From contig JAEYGZ010000026.1 of NCBI GenBank assembly GCA_023409535.1, positions 36,864 to 100,863 on the forward strand: a stretch of 64,000 bases of DNA, written 5' to 3'. The notes beneath the pieces are model-generated. The model saw only the letters and a program-made list of their open reading frames with translations. It was not told where the DNA came from and searched no databases. Positions 36,287-45,357 of the stretch are shown piece after piece (position 1 is the first letter of the stretch; each line of letters begins with the position of its first letter). This stretch comes from Bacillota bacterium. GTDB lineage: Bacteria > Bacillota > Clostridia > Lachnospirales > Lachnospiraceae. Position numbers and translations under genes: made by a program.

Positions 36287-38041
36287 CTAATTATTGACCG
36301 CCGCATCAAGCGGCATTTCTTTCACAATCTCATATATCTGTGTATGATCAATCCGGTATATCCTGTCACATAGGTCAATAATGCTTGGCCGGTGCGAGGT
36401 GAGGATACAGGTATGCGTTACACCATAGTTCAGGATGCTCTGTAAAACCAGTTTTTCCGTCTCCGTATCAAGTGCCGAAGTTGCTTCATCCAGCAGCAAA
36501 ATCGGAGCATTTCGAAGTAAGGCTCTGGCTATGGAGATCCGCTGTACCTGCCCCTCCGAAAAATTGAAGCCCTTCTCTCCGACCTCCGTATCTATTCCCT
36601 CAGGTAAAGCCTGAATGAAATCATAAGCGCAGGCGGCTTTTAAAGCTAAGAACAGCTCTTCCTGCGTCGCCTCCGGCTTTACCAGACGCAGGTTATCCGC
36701 AATTGTTCCGGAAAATATGGAGTTTCCTTGGGGTACATAAGCAAAAAACCGTCTGGTAGCTGCTGAAACGGTAAACTGCGAATTGTTTTTATCAAACAAC
36801 TTTACTTCTCCGCTGCCCGGATTTAATAAACCAAGAATAATATGCAGTAATGTCGTTTTGCCCTCACCGGACGGTCCGATAATGGCCGTCAGCTCCCGGG
36901 GCCTTGCGCATAAGCTGATATTACCCAGTACTTCAAACCCATGATAGCCGAAATTCACCTGAGACAGCCGTACCTCCAAATCATGGTTCTTTTCTTCCGG
37001 TCCGCCATTTTCACCGGCAGAAGCAAGTCTTTTCTCCCTGGGAAGTTCAACGACAGCCATGATTCTTCCCGCTGAGGTTGTCGCACTGATTGCTGCCGGA
37101 ACCAACTCGATCAGGGAAGAAAAGCCTCCGGATAGCCCCCCGGATAATTGCAGAAATAAAGTCATGGTTCCATAGGAGATAAATCCGCTCCAGAGCCGGT
37201 ATACACCCCAGCCAAAGGTCGCTAAACCGACCCCCATTCCAATGAAGGATAAAAAAGATGAGGTATATATGGAGAATAAATTATAATCCAATGCAAATTC
37301 CGAATATCTTTTTTGAACAGCCCTCAGCCTCTGCCCGAAGTAATTCAGTAAATCAAAGCTCTTAATGATCTGAAGGTTCTGAAAGGATTCCTCCTGAAAT
37401 GCCATCATCTCACTGCTGAATTGCCTCATCTTCTTATTGTAATCTCTCATACGGGACATCAAAAGCTTTGACATCAGGAAGGTGACCGGCGCGCTAATCA
37501 GCGCGATTACTGCCAGGGTAGAATCATAATACACAATTATGATCAATATACCGATAAACTGCAGCGATCTTGTTACCAGGGACGGGAACCAACCAAGCAC
37601 ACTGTCTGCAAGGATGCCTACATCAGAGCCGAAACGGTTAAGCAGATCCCCGCTGTGATAGGCAGAGACAGCCTCCCAATCCGTACTCATGATTCTGTCA
37701 TATACCTCTGCTTGAATTTCATTTTTCACTTTCAGGCTGATCCTGGCGGACAGCCTGCTGGTGGCAGCCCCAAGGATTGTATTGCCTAAGAACATACTGA
37801 TCATCATCATAATAATGAATTTGATATTGGAGGAATTATGTCCTGTAACAGCATCAATCAGATATTTGGAGGCAACACTCCCGGCCAGCCCCATTGCGGT
37901 ACCCAGAACCCCCAACCCGATATAATACAAAATTGCCCGGTGGTATTTTGCAACATAATGCATCAGCCACTTTACTTCTGACCACAATTGTGCAAGGGTA
38001 TCGGTTTGAAATTTATTGGTAAGCAGATTAATAAGCTTCAT
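36287..38041 (-). CDS. ABC exporter, fused permease and ATPase
   Basis: A protein of about 584 aa: six-helix exporter domain (about 30-320) and a C-terminal ATPase with Walker A GPSGEGKTTLLHII, signature FSEGQVQRISIARALL and Walker B ILLLDEATSALD. There is no N-terminal C39 peptidase, so any leader removal must be done elsewhere, perhaps by the S26-type peptidase. The signature FSEGQ replaces the common LSGGQ. It probably exports the modified peptide. The start is uncertain: ATGs at 38056 and 38041 both lie within the 3' end of the kinase gene; the latter fits the fold best. Confidence 0.
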   Translation of the reverse strand: MKLINLLTNKFQTDTLAQLWSEVKWLMHYVAKYHRAILYYIGLGVLGTAMGLAGSVASKYLIDAVTGHNSSNIKFIIMMMISMFLGNTILGAATSRLSARISLKVKNEIQAEVYDRIMSTDWEAVSAYHSGDLLNRFGSDVGILADSVLGWFPSLVTRSLQFIGILIIIVYYDSTLAVIALISAPVTFLMSKLLMSRMRDYNKKMRQFSSEMMAFQEESFQNLQIIKSFDLLNYFGQRLRAVQKRYSEFALDYNLFSIYTSSFLSFIGMGVGLATFGWGVYRLWSGFISYGTMTLFLQLSGGLSGGFSSLIELVPAAISATTSAGRIMAVVELPREKRLASAGENGGPEEKNHDLEVRLSQVNFGYHGFEVLGNISLCARPRELTAIIGPSGEGKTTLLHIILGLLNPGSGEVKLFDKNNSQFTVSAATRRFFAYVPQGNSIFSGTIADNLRLVKPEATQEELFLALKAACAYDFIQALPEGIDTEVGEKGFNFSEGQVQRISIARALLRNAPILLLDEATSALDTETEKLVLQSILNYGVTHTCILTSHRPSIIDLCDRIYRIDHTQIYEIVKEMPLDAAVNN

Positions 38042-38726
38042 AATATTGCTGCTCATACTTCTTATATCTTTTTGAATAGTACTGATATAATTCCTGCTTC
38101 GCATCCACCTTGTTTAAAACCGCACCCAGTATTTTGCAGTTACTCTTTTCCAACTGCTGCTTTACCTTCTGGGCAAACTTATAGCTTATGGCATTTGTCT
38201 CAATGACCATAACCACACCGTCACTGTATTCCGCAACTATGGCACCGTCGATTACGCTTCCGATGGGAGGCGTGTCTATGATAATATAATCATATTCCGG
38301 ACGAAGCATATTTAACAAAGCAATAAAGACATCACTTCCCAAAAGCTCTGCGGGATTGGGAGGAACCGGGCCGGTAAAAATAATATTAAGATTTGTGATA
38401 TTTGTCTCATAAAGCACTTCTTCCAGACTGTTCTGCCCGGACAGATAGTGGGTTAAGCCAAGTACGGCCTGATCCGGCTTATAGCGCCCGACAATAATTG
38501 ATCTTCTCAGGTCCGCATCAATGAATAGAACCTTTTTATTGCTTTCAGCAAAGGAGTTTGCCAAATGAAAGGATATACTTGACTTTCCCTCGTTTGGCAT
38601 ACTGCTGGTAAAGCAGATCACTTTTATGTTTTTACCGCAAAATTGGATATTGGTTCTTAACTGCTTATAAGCTTCCTTTGTTCTGAAATCCAGTTTTTCG
38701 CTTTTCTCTAAGATTACCTGCGCCAT
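38028..38726 (-). CDS. CpsD/CapB-type tyrosine kinase (first kinase)
   Basis: A 232-aa stand-alone BY-kinase: Walker A TSSMPNEGKSSI (about 40-51), Walker A' LFIDADLRRS, Walker B YIIIDTPPIG, and a tail with eight tyrosines (YQYYSKRYKKYEQQYYEAY). It works with the separate Wzz-like membrane adaptor encoded directly upstream (no gap). Together they give the classic Gram-positive split arrangement controlling surface polymer assembly; the PHP phosphatase at 39517 should dephosphorylate the tail. Confidence 0.
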   Translation of the reverse strand: MAQVILEKSEKLDFRTKEAYKQLRTNIQFCGKNIKVICFTSSMPNEGKSSISFHLANSFAESNKKVLFIDADLRRSIIVGRYKPDQAVLGLTHYLSGQNSLEEVLYETNITNLNIIFTGPVPPNPAELLGSDVFIALLNMLRPEYDYIIIDTPPIGSVIDGAIVAEYSDGVVMVIETNAISYKFAQKVKQQLEKSNCKILGAVLNKVDAKQELYQYYSKRYKKYEQQYYEAY

Positions 38727-39482
38727 CTAAATACTCCCCAGTTCTGCAACCGCGACCTTATTATCGCTCTTTTTTATTTTATGTCTTCTTTTCTTCTCTT
38801 CACTGATTTCAACGAGCGGTATCGTCCCCAGAGTTGTTAACCCCAGATATTTTTCAATATCCTCTGTCGACTTTATCGTATCGTTGAATATATATGCAAC
38901 AATTATGATTACCGACAGTAATAATAAACCGCCGATCCCGCCCAGAATTGTAAGCTTCCCAACATTAGGGCCGGATGGTCTCTCCGGGAAATTGCCTTCC
39001 TCAAATATATTTACCTTCTTCATCTCCATGACATTTACCATATGCTCAGAGGAGACTTTTGCTATGGAATCCGCAAGTGCTTTCGCGGTTTCTGCAATGG
39101 GGTTTTTTACAATAATCTCTAATATCCGTGTGTCCTGCGGTGTTCTGACTTCAATCATTTTTGCCAGCTCTTCCGCCGTCATTTGCAGATTTAGCTGGGA
39201 AATCACCTGATTTAATACCGGTGTACTCTTTACCAGCACCATATAATCCTTTGTTAGTTGGGTACCTGTCTGCAAATCGGATAAAGTCATCTTTGTACCG
39301 TCATCATGAGTTATTACATAGACCTTCGTTGTAGATGTATATACCGGTTGCAGAACGAATTTGCTGAACAATCCGCATAATAGAGCACCAAGAAGTCCGG
39401 CTAACAGGATAAGCCACCATTTATGCAGCAGTACCATAAAAATTTCCTTCCCATCAAGTTCAAAATATTCATTCTCTCTCAT
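38727..39482 (-). CDS. Wzz/YveK-type chain-length adaptor
   Basis: A 251-aa membrane protein with two helices (about 19-40 and 170-193) and an external domain between them. The PERPSGPNVGK segment before helix 2 is the Pro-rich motif of Wzz-family co-polymerases. The cytoplasmic tail activates the tyrosine kinase encoded next. AAGGAG precedes the ATG. In capsule systems it sets polymer length; here the polymer is unknown because no polymerase or glycosyltransferase is near. Confidence 0.
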   Translation of the reverse strand: MRENEYFELDGKEIFMVLLHKWWLILLAGLLGALLCGLFSKFVLQPVYTSTTKVYVITHDDGTKMTLSDLQTGTQLTKDYMVLVKSTPVLNQVISQLNLQMTAEELAKMIEVRTPQDTRILEIIVKNPIAETAKALADSIAKVSSEHMVNVMEMKKVNIFEEGNFPERPSGPNVGKLTILGGIGGLLLLSVIIIVAYIFNDTIKSTEDIEKYLGLTTLGTIPLVEISEEKKRRHKIKKSDNKVAVAELGSI

Positions 39483-39516
39483 CTTTACTGCGATCTCCTT
39501 ATTTCATTTTGCCATA

Positions 39517-40242
39517 TTATATATGCCTATCCTCCAGCATTGTCATCGGATTATCCCATAACAGAGTTCGCACCATCTTCTCTCCGTACCGCTTCTGAAT
39601 GATATTTACCGCCTCCCCTATGCAGGGTACCCTCTCAAATGCTCCATGCGCATCCGTTCCAAGAAAGTGAACCCATCCATTTTTCAGTAAATGATGACAA
39701 TATCGGACTTTGGGATCAAGTATTGTTCCGGTGATACTCGTAAGGTTTAATTGAATATATACCCCTAACTTAATTAACTCATAGATCAGGTGGGGATTCT
39801 TAACCAGACATTGATACCGTTCCGCATGGGCCAGAATCGGGATATATCCTCCGAAGATGCATTGATACAATCCCACTCTGATATGGTGAAAACTATCCGA
39901 CGGATGAAATTCCACAAGAATATAACGGGTATTATCAATGGTCAATGCCAGGCCTTTTTTTAAATCTTCAAGCATTTCCATATTATAGAATAATTCACTC
40001 CCAAGTATGACCTGCAGACCGCCCGCCGCTTCCTCTATCAATCTGCTGACCTCTTCGTATACTGCTCTAAAGTGTTCCGCGGAGTACTTCGATCTTCCGG
40101 CCGTATAATGCGGAGTTGCAACAATGATCCGTATTCCTTCCTGCTGGGCAAGAAACAGCATACGCCGGGTCTCCTCCATATCCATGGCTCCATCATCAAC
40201 CCCCGGGAGGATATGGCTGTGAATATCAAAGTATCCTTGCAT
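39517..40242 (-). CDS. PHP-type tyrosine phosphatase (CpsB/CapC family), first copy
   Basis: A 241-aa metal-dependent protein-tyrosine phosphatase. Metal-binding motifs are FDIHSHILPGVDDGAMD, IVATPHYTAG, VILGSELFYN, PILAHAERYQ and FLGTDAHGAFE. ATG at 40242 (AAGGAAGG 8 nt upstream) matches the family start. It is the first gene behind the strong promoter at 40323-40351 and precedes the adaptor and kinase, the usual cpsB-C-D order. It reverses BY-kinase autophosphorylation. Confidence 0.
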   Translation of the reverse strand: MQGYFDIHSHILPGVDDGAMDMEETRRMLFLAQQEGIRIIVATPHYTAGRSKYSAEHFRAVYEEVSRLIEEAAGGLQVILGSELFYNMEMLEDLKKGLALTIDNTRYILVEFHPSDSFHHIRVGLYQCIFGGYIPILAHAERYQCLVKNPHLIYELIKLGVYIQLNLTSITGTILDPKVRYCHHLLKNGWVHFLGTDAHGAFERVPCIGEAVNIIQKRYGEKMVRTLLWDNPMTMLEDRHI

Positions 40243-40322
40243 AAAGTATCCTTCCTTGGGCCTGTTTCCTGCGTACCTTTCTATTATTTCGATTCGGATC
40301 ACCATATTTTTCCATATTTAGA

Positions 40323-40351
40323 ATTATATAATAGCACCATTTCAAATGCAA
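40323..40351 (-). promoter_or_regulatory. promoter of the surface-polymer/peptide operon
   Basis: On the minus strand, TTGCAT (40351-40346), a 17-bp spacer and a perfect TATAAT (40328-40323), about 80 nt before the first ATG. No other clear promoter or terminator is seen until 24.4 kb, so about 16 kb may be one transcript. Confidence 0.
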
Positions 40352-40363
40352 CCGCAGTATGTA

Positions 40364-40401
40364 AAAAAGAGGAAAATCGATTGACCGATTTTCCTCTTTT
40401 T
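40364..40401. terminator. bidirectional terminator after the acetyltransferase gene
   Basis: A perfect 16-bp inverted repeat (core GAGGAAAATCG / CGATTTTCCTC, 6-nt loop) flanked by A- and T-runs on both sides. It ends the acetyltransferase transcript on the minus strand just before the next promoter. Confidence 0.
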
Positions 40402-40450
40402 ATACATTGTCCTATTTTTTTTGCTTGATTTCTTCCCGGAACGACAAATT

Positions 40451-41053
40451 TCAACCTTCCATAATTTCATTATCTAATATCTCATGAATTGTCAGCGGTC
40501 TGTGAGGCTCTTCCTCAAAGGAGCGTATTCTTTTTTCCATTACCAAAAGTCCCCACCATTGTCCGAACTTATATCCTGTTTTCTCATAAATTCCGACATT
40601 GGTAAATCCAAACCTTTCATGAAGGGCTATGCTGGTGCCATGAGAATAGGTAATCAGAGCATAGATTGTATAATAGCCCTGCTTCTGCACCAATTCAAAA
40701 AGCTTATGATATAACATTGTGGCAATTCCTTTGCGGTGTTCCTTTTCATCAATATAAACAGAGCACTCACAGTCCCAGTCGAAGGCGGCACGTTCCTTAA
40801 AGCGCGCACAATAGGCATAGCCAAGAATTTTGCCATCCTTCTCACAGACCAGCCAGGGAAACTGTTTCAGGACAGCTGCCATTCTCCGGCGAAATACTTC
40901 CTCCGGAACCGGATCATATTCAAAGGTGATCGCCGTATTTAATATGTATGGTTCATAGATTGCATAGACAGCGGTTGCGTCCTCAAGCGTTGCCATCCTG
41001 ATCTTATATTCCTCACCGGCTTTATTCTTACTGATCCATTGTGCTGCTTCCAT
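40451..41053 (-). CDS. GNAT N-acetyltransferase (phosphinothricin-acetyltransferase-like)
   Basis: A 200-aa acetyl-CoA-dependent acetyltransferase. The acetyl-CoA loop reads DEKEHRKGIATML (about 115-127), preceded by RAAFDWDCECSVYI and followed by SIALHERFGFTNVGIYEKTGYK, the pattern of the PAT/methionine-sulfoximine acetyltransferases. It probably acetylates an amino-acid-like compound; the natural substrate is unknown. AAGGAGG precedes the ATG. It stands alone between the opp operon terminator and its own terminator. Confidence 0.
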   Translation of the reverse strand: MEAAQWISKNKAGEEYKIRMATLEDATAVYAIYEPYILNTAITFEYDPVPEEVFRRRMAAVLKQFPWLVCEKDGKILGYAYCARFKERAAFDWDCECSVYIDEKEHRKGIATMLYHKLFELVQKQGYYTIYALITYSHGTSIALHERFGFTNVGIYEKTGYKFGQWWGLLVMEKRIRSFEEEPHRPLTIHEILDNEIMEG

Positions 41054-41116
41054 GCTTCTTATCCTCCTTTTTATAAAGCAGATCAGGATGTATACAGACC
41101 AATCTGCTTAGTTGCA

Positions 41117-41158
41117 AGAAAGAGGATCTTGTACAGAATACAAAATCCTCTTCTTTCT
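41117..41158 (-). terminator. probable terminator of the opp operon
   Basis: A long imperfect hairpin (AGAAA-GAGGAT-TTGTA against TACAA-ATCCTC-TTTCT, 5-nt loop) 20 bp after the oppF stop. The following U-tract is weak (CTTTCTTG), so efficiency is uncertain. Confidence 0.
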
Positions 41159-41177
41159 ATTTATTCAATGTTATGTC

Positions 41178-42161
41178 TTACTTCTCCACATGATGGCAAG
41201 CAACCAAATGTCCCTGCTTCATCTCCAGGACCGGCTTCTCCTGACGGCAGATATCTGTTGCACGCGGACAGCGGCTGACAAAAGGACAACCCTTCGGTGT
41301 ATTAATCGGGCTGGGAACATCACCGGATAAAATATGACGCTGCTTTTGTGCTTCCTTATCCGGATCCGGAATCGGTACTGCGGAAAGCAGTGCCTGGGAA
41401 TAGGGATGAAGGGTATTGCCGTATAATTCATCGCTGGTAGCCAGCTCTACGATATTACCCAGATACATAACCGCAATACGATCACTGATGTACTTAACAA
41501 TATTCAAGTCATGTGCAATGAATAAATAGGTTAAGTTCAGCTTCTCCTGAAGGTCATGCAGAAGGTTAATAATCTGTGACTGGATGGATACGTCCAAAGC
41601 TGAGATCGGCTCATCACATACGATAAATTCCGGCTCAATAGCCAAAGCTCTCGCAATACCGATACGCTGACGCTGACCGCCGGAGAACTCGTGAGGAAAG
41701 CGGTTTGCATGCTCTCTGTTCAATCCAACCAATTCCAAAAGCTCATAGACTCTTTCCTGTCTTCTCTTCTTGTCATACATTTTATGAATGATCATGCCCT
41801 CTTCGATAATGGAACCTACGGTCATACGAGGGTCCAATGAGGAATAGGGATCCTGGAAGATAATCTGCGCCATCTTTGAGTAATCAAACAGAGTATTCTT
41901 CTTGATCTCAATATCCTTCTTACCGTGGTATAATATCTTACCATGGGTAGGCGGGTAAATACCCATAAGCACCTTACCGAAGGTGGATTTTCCACAACCG
42001 GATTCGCCTACAAGACCAAGGGTCTCGCCTTTATAAATATCGATATTAACATCATTGACAGCCTTTAAAGTACCTTCGGATACCTTAAAGTACTTGGATA
42101 CATGCTGTATTTCAACTAATTTGTTATTATCCTGTAAATTCAAAGGTGTTTTTTTACTCAT
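41178..42161 (-). CDS. oppF: oligopeptide ABC transporter ATPase
   Basis: A 327-aa ATPase: Walker A GLVGESGCGKSTFGK, signature FSGGQRQRIGIARAL, Walker B FIVCDEPISALDVS. The C-terminal OppD/F extension carries spaced cysteines (GCPFVSRCPRATDIC ... HLVACH) as in oligopeptide/dipeptide importers. Its start overlaps the oppD stop (TAATG). It forms a heterodimer with OppD to power peptide uptake. Confidence 0.
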   Translation of the reverse strand: MSKKTPLNLQDNNKLVEIQHVSKYFKVSEGTLKAVNDVNIDIYKGETLGLVGESGCGKSTFGKVLMGIYPPTHGKILYHGKKDIEIKKNTLFDYSKMAQIIFQDPYSSLDPRMTVGSIIEEGMIIHKMYDKKRRQERVYELLELVGLNREHANRFPHEFSGGQRQRIGIARALAIEPEFIVCDEPISALDVSIQSQIINLLHDLQEKLNLTYLFIAHDLNIVKYISDRIAVMYLGNIVELATSDELYGNTLHPYSQALLSAVPIPDPDKEAQKQRHILSGDVPSPINTPKGCPFVSRCPRATDICRQEKPVLEMKQGHLVACHHVEK

Positions 42162-43165
42162 TATGCTTCACCTCCGTCCTGTGCTCCCGGACAATCCTCA
42201 TGATGCAGCCAACAGGCAGCCAGATGATTCTGACCTGCCTCAAACTGAGGCGGAAGCTCGGCTTTACAGATCTGCATACAATTCTGGCATCTGCTTGCGA
42301 AGCCGCAACCAACCGGAGGATTCAACAAATCCGGAGGAGTTCCGGCAATGGATACCAGACGGATACTGCGATCCATCTCTGTTGTCGGAAGGCTCCTTAA
42401 CAATGCTCTGGTATACGGGTGGGCAGGACGATAAAAGATATCCTCGGCCGTACCTATCTCAACGATCTTACCGGCATACATAACTGCTACCCGGTCTGCC
42501 ATGCTTGCCACAACACCTAGGTCATGGGTAATCAGAATAATCGCAGTGTTTGTTTTTTCTCTGATTTCCTGAAGCAGATCCATAATCTGAGCCTGAATGG
42601 TAACGTCAAGCGCTGTCGTAGGCTCGTCTGCGATGAGTAACTTCGGTGCACAGGAAAGAGCCATGGCAATCATAACTCTTTGTCTCATACCGCCGGAGAA
42701 CTCATGGGGATACTGCTTTGAGCGCTGTTCCGGATTCGGAATTCTAACCAATTCCAATAGCCGGAGTGCCTCTTTGTGCGCATCCTCCTTGGAAAGCTTC
42801 TGGTGATGCTGGATAGCCTCTGTTAACTGCCTGCCTACCTGCATGGTAGGGTTTAAGCAGGTCATTGGATCCTGGAAGATCATGCTGACGTCCTTACCGC
42901 GGATCTTCATCATATCCTTTTCCGATGCCTTAACGATATCTTTACCAACAAGATGAATCTCACCCTTCGCAATACGAGCCGGAGGCATGGGATTCAATTT
43001 CATGATTGTCTGTGCTGTTACGCTCTTTCCGCAACCGCTCTCTCCTACGATAGCGAGAACCTCGCCCTCTGCAACATCGAAGGTGACACCGCGAACCGCC
43101 TTTACTTCACCGGCATAAGTATCGAAGGAGACATGTAAATCATTGACTTCTAATACTTTATTCAT
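42161..43165 (-). CDS. oppD: oligopeptide ABC transporter ATPase
   Basis: A 334-aa ATPase with Walker A IVGESGCGKSVTAQ, Q-loop MIFQDPMTCLNP, signature FSGGMRQRVMIAMAL, Walker B LLIADEPTTALDVT, and the C-terminal Cys-containing extension (GCGFASRCQNCMQIC). It is the partner of OppF and is four bases from oppC. Function in peptide import is well established for the family. Confidence 0.
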   Translation of the reverse strand: MNKVLEVNDLHVSFDTYAGEVKAVRGVTFDVAEGEVLAIVGESGCGKSVTAQTIMKLNPMPPARIAKGEIHLVGKDIVKASEKDMMKIRGKDVSMIFQDPMTCLNPTMQVGRQLTEAIQHHQKLSKEDAHKEALRLLELVRIPNPEQRSKQYPHEFSGGMRQRVMIAMALSCAPKLLIADEPTTALDVTIQAQIMDLLQEIREKTNTAIILITHDLGVVASMADRVAVMYAGKIVEIGTAEDIFYRPAHPYTRALLRSLPTTEMDRSIRLVSIAGTPPDLLNPPVGCGFASRCQNCMQICKAELPPQFEAGQNHLAACWLHHEDCPGAQDGGEA

Positions 43166-43169
43166 AGCT

Positions 43170-44108
43170 TTATCTCCTTAACTTAGGATCCAATGCATCA
43201 CGTAAACCATCCCCTAATAAGTTAAAGGACAGCATGGTTAAACTAATGCAGATCGCAGGTATAATTAACTGGGTAGGGAACATCTGGAACACTCTGGATC
43301 CATCGTTCGCCAGAACACCCCAGCTGGCCAACGGTACCGGAACACCAAGACCGATATAGCTTAAGAATGCCTCAGTGAAAATAGCGCTTGGAATAGCTAA
43401 TGTCAGATTAACAATAACCACGCTTAAGGTATTGGGCAACAGATGCCTGCCGATAATTCTGGCCGGTTTTGCTCCCATAACCTTAGCCGCAACTACATAA
43501 TCCTGCTCTTTTAAACTCATGATTTGGCCGCGCACCAGACGTGCCATACCTGTCCATCCCACCGTAGCATAAGCAATTACCATGGTTAGGGCTCCAGGCT
43601 CTAAAACCATCATTAATAATACCACAATAATCAAGTATGGAATACCGGTGATAATCTCAATAATTCTCATCATAACATTATCTACAGCACCCCCTACATA
43701 ACCGGAGATACCGCCATAGATAACACCGACAATAAAGTTAATAAATACCGCTGCAAAAGCGATAAACAGGGAAACTCTGCCGCCGGACCATACTCTGGTA
43801 AAAATATCGCGTCCAAGCGAATCCGTGCCGAAAATATGCATATGTCCGTCCGCCGAATCCGTAAAGAACATAGGGGCATCGGTATGTGTTAAATGCTGCT
43901 CACTAATCGTATATGGGGAAAACATGGGAACTAAAATACTCATTAATCCAATGAATATAATGATAACAAGACAAACCATTGCCGTCTTATTTCTTTTAAG
44001 ACGATGCATCGCATCTCTCCAGTAGCTGGTACTGGGTCTGCCGATTTTCTCGGCATCCGATACATTGGCACCAACCCATTCAAATTGACTTTTCTCTATT
44101 TTGCTCAT
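43170..44108 (-). CDS. oppC: oligopeptide ABC transporter permease
   Basis: A 312-aa permease with an N-terminal cytoplasmic tail, a first helix near residues 42-62 and five more in the C-terminal BPD domain, including DYVVAAKVMGAKPARIIGRH as the ATPase-docking loop. ATG at 44108 is preferred to an earlier in-frame ATG because AAAGGAGTGAGG lies directly upstream. It slightly precedes the oppB stop, suggesting coupled translation. Confidence 0.
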   Translation of the reverse strand: MSKIEKSQFEWVGANVSDAEKIGRPSTSYWRDAMHRLKRNKTAMVCLVIIIFIGLMSILVPMFSPYTISEQHLTHTDAPMFFTDSADGHMHIFGTDSLGRDIFTRVWSGGRVSLFIAFAAVFINFIVGVIYGGISGYVGGAVDNVMMRIIEIITGIPYLIIVVLLMMVLEPGALTMVIAYATVGWTGMARLVRGQIMSLKEQDYVVAAKVMGAKPARIIGRHLLPNTLSVVIVNLTLAIPSAIFTEAFLSYIGLGVPVPLASWGVLANDGSRVFQMFPTQLIIPAICISLTMLSFNLLGDGLRDALDPKLRR

Positions 44109-44112
44109 GTCC

Positions 44113-45063
44113 TCACTCCTTTGCATCCGCAAGCTTCACACGAGGATCGATGAAACCATAAGCGATATCTACAATAAGATTAGCAATTACCAGGAATGCC
44201 CCGTAAAATAAGGTGGTTCCCGAGATCATGGTATAATCCTGAGTCTGAATACTTAATACGAAGAATTTACCCATGCCGGGAACAGCAAATATATTCTCCA
44301 CTACAAAGGCTCCGGTAAGTACTGCTGCCGCAATCGGACCAAGCACTGTGATAACCGGCATGATTGCATTACGTACTGCATGCTTCCAGATAATTTTCTT
44401 CTGGGATAGGCCCTTTGATTTTGCGGTTTTTATATAATCCTGGCCCAGTACATCCAGCATACTGGTTCTCATCAATCTGGATATCGTTGCCAATGATGCA
44501 AAGCTTAATGAGAATGCCGGCAATATCTTACTTGCAAAAGAACTCCAGCCTGTAATAGGGAAAATACGAACCCCGGTCCATTGAAACAGCTTCAGACCCA
44601 GGAAATATTGCAGCAATGCACCGATGATAAAACCGGGCACCGATACACCGATGATCGCAATCAACATTGTGATGGTATCCCACTTGGTTCCTCTTTTTAC
44701 GGCTGCCACAATACCGAGTAATACCCCCATAATAGTAGCAAAAATAAGTGATCTGATTCCCAGATCAAATGAATATGGAAATGCTTGTGCTATAATATCA
44801 TTCACAGGTCGATTATAATGAATAGAAAGACCTAAGTCCCCTCTGAAAACATCTTTAAAATACAACCATAACTGAGTATATACCGGCTTATCCAGTCCAT
44901 ATTTGGCATTCAAAGCCTTCATCGTCGTCTCAGGTATTTTCTTTTCACCAATGAACGGATCACCAGGCAGCAAACGCATCATAAAAAAAGTCAGTGCGGT
45001 TAATACTATCAATGTCAATATTGCATAAAAAATTCGTTTTGTAATATATTTAAACACATGCAA
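44113..45063 (-). CDS. oppB: oligopeptide ABC transporter permease
   Basis: A 316-aa permease with six helices; the first is at about 10-30 and the docking loop is DYIKTAKSKGLSQKKIIWKH. It is the first gene of the oppBCDF unit. The leader carries a strong stem-loop (45096-45157), and GGGAGG lies 7 nt before the ATG. The separate oppA gene lies just upstream with its own promoter. Confidence 0.
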   Translation of the reverse strand: MHVFKYITKRIFYAILTLIVLTALTFFMMRLLPGDPFIGEKKIPETTMKALNAKYGLDKPVYTQLWLYFKDVFRGDLGLSIHYNRPVNDIIAQAFPYSFDLGIRSLIFATIMGVLLGIVAAVKRGTKWDTITMLIAIIGVSVPGFIIGALLQYFLGLKLFQWTGVRIFPITGWSSFASKILPAFSLSFASLATISRLMRTSMLDVLGQDYIKTAKSKGLSQKKIIWKHAVRNAIMPVITVLGPIAAAVLTGAFVVENIFAVPGMGKFFVLSIQTQDYTMISGTTLFYGAFLVIANLIVDIAYGFIDPRVKLADAKE

Positions 45064-45095
45064 TCCTCCCTTCTTATATTTTTTTAGACCTAGAA

Positions 45096-45157
45096 GAATT
45101 GCTGTCCTATATTACCTTTCAAATCAGGCCGCAAAAAGTAATATAGGATGACAATTC
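45096..45157 (-). other. stem-loop in the oppB leader
   Basis: TCCTATATTAC (45105-45115) pairs perfectly with GTAATATAGGA (45138-45148), and flanking GAATTG/CAATTC extend the stem after 3-nt internal loops. It lies between the likely promoter and the oppB ribosome binding site. It may stabilise the message or mediate regulation; it matches no riboswitch I know. Confidence 0.
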
Positions 45158-45184
45158 TATCATAGATCATTTTTAATACGTCAA
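45154..45184 (-). promoter_or_regulatory. possible promoter of oppBCDF
   Basis: On the minus strand, TTGACG (45184-45179) and TAGAAT (45159-45154) with a rather long 19-bp spacer. The -10 box overlaps the base of the leader stem-loop. Confidence 0.
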
Positions 45185-45283
45185 GTACCGATATATTATA
45201 CTATATAATAACACAATTGTCGTGTTCTTTTTCGTTTTTTTTCATTAGGGAATTACTGGGGAAGTTTCCGTTACATAAGGGAA

Positions 45284-45308
45284 GTGCGGGTTAAAGTTCA
45301 GCCCGCAC
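45284..45308 (-). terminator. stem-loop between oppA and oppB
   Basis: GTGCGGG and CCCGCAC (7 bp, 11-nt loop) lie 50 bp after the oppA stop. Only a weak U-tract (TTCCCTT) follows, so it may only attenuate transcription, leaving oppA more expressed than oppBCDF. Confidence 0.
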
Positions 45309-45357
45309 CACCTTAAGTTATATTCGGGTCACCGAATCATATAATAGTCGTTAAGAA

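Noticed and set aside
36287..36700. Bacteriocin exporter with C39 leader peptidase
   Set aside because: The exporter starts directly with membrane helices; no C39 Cys/His motif is present at its N-terminus.
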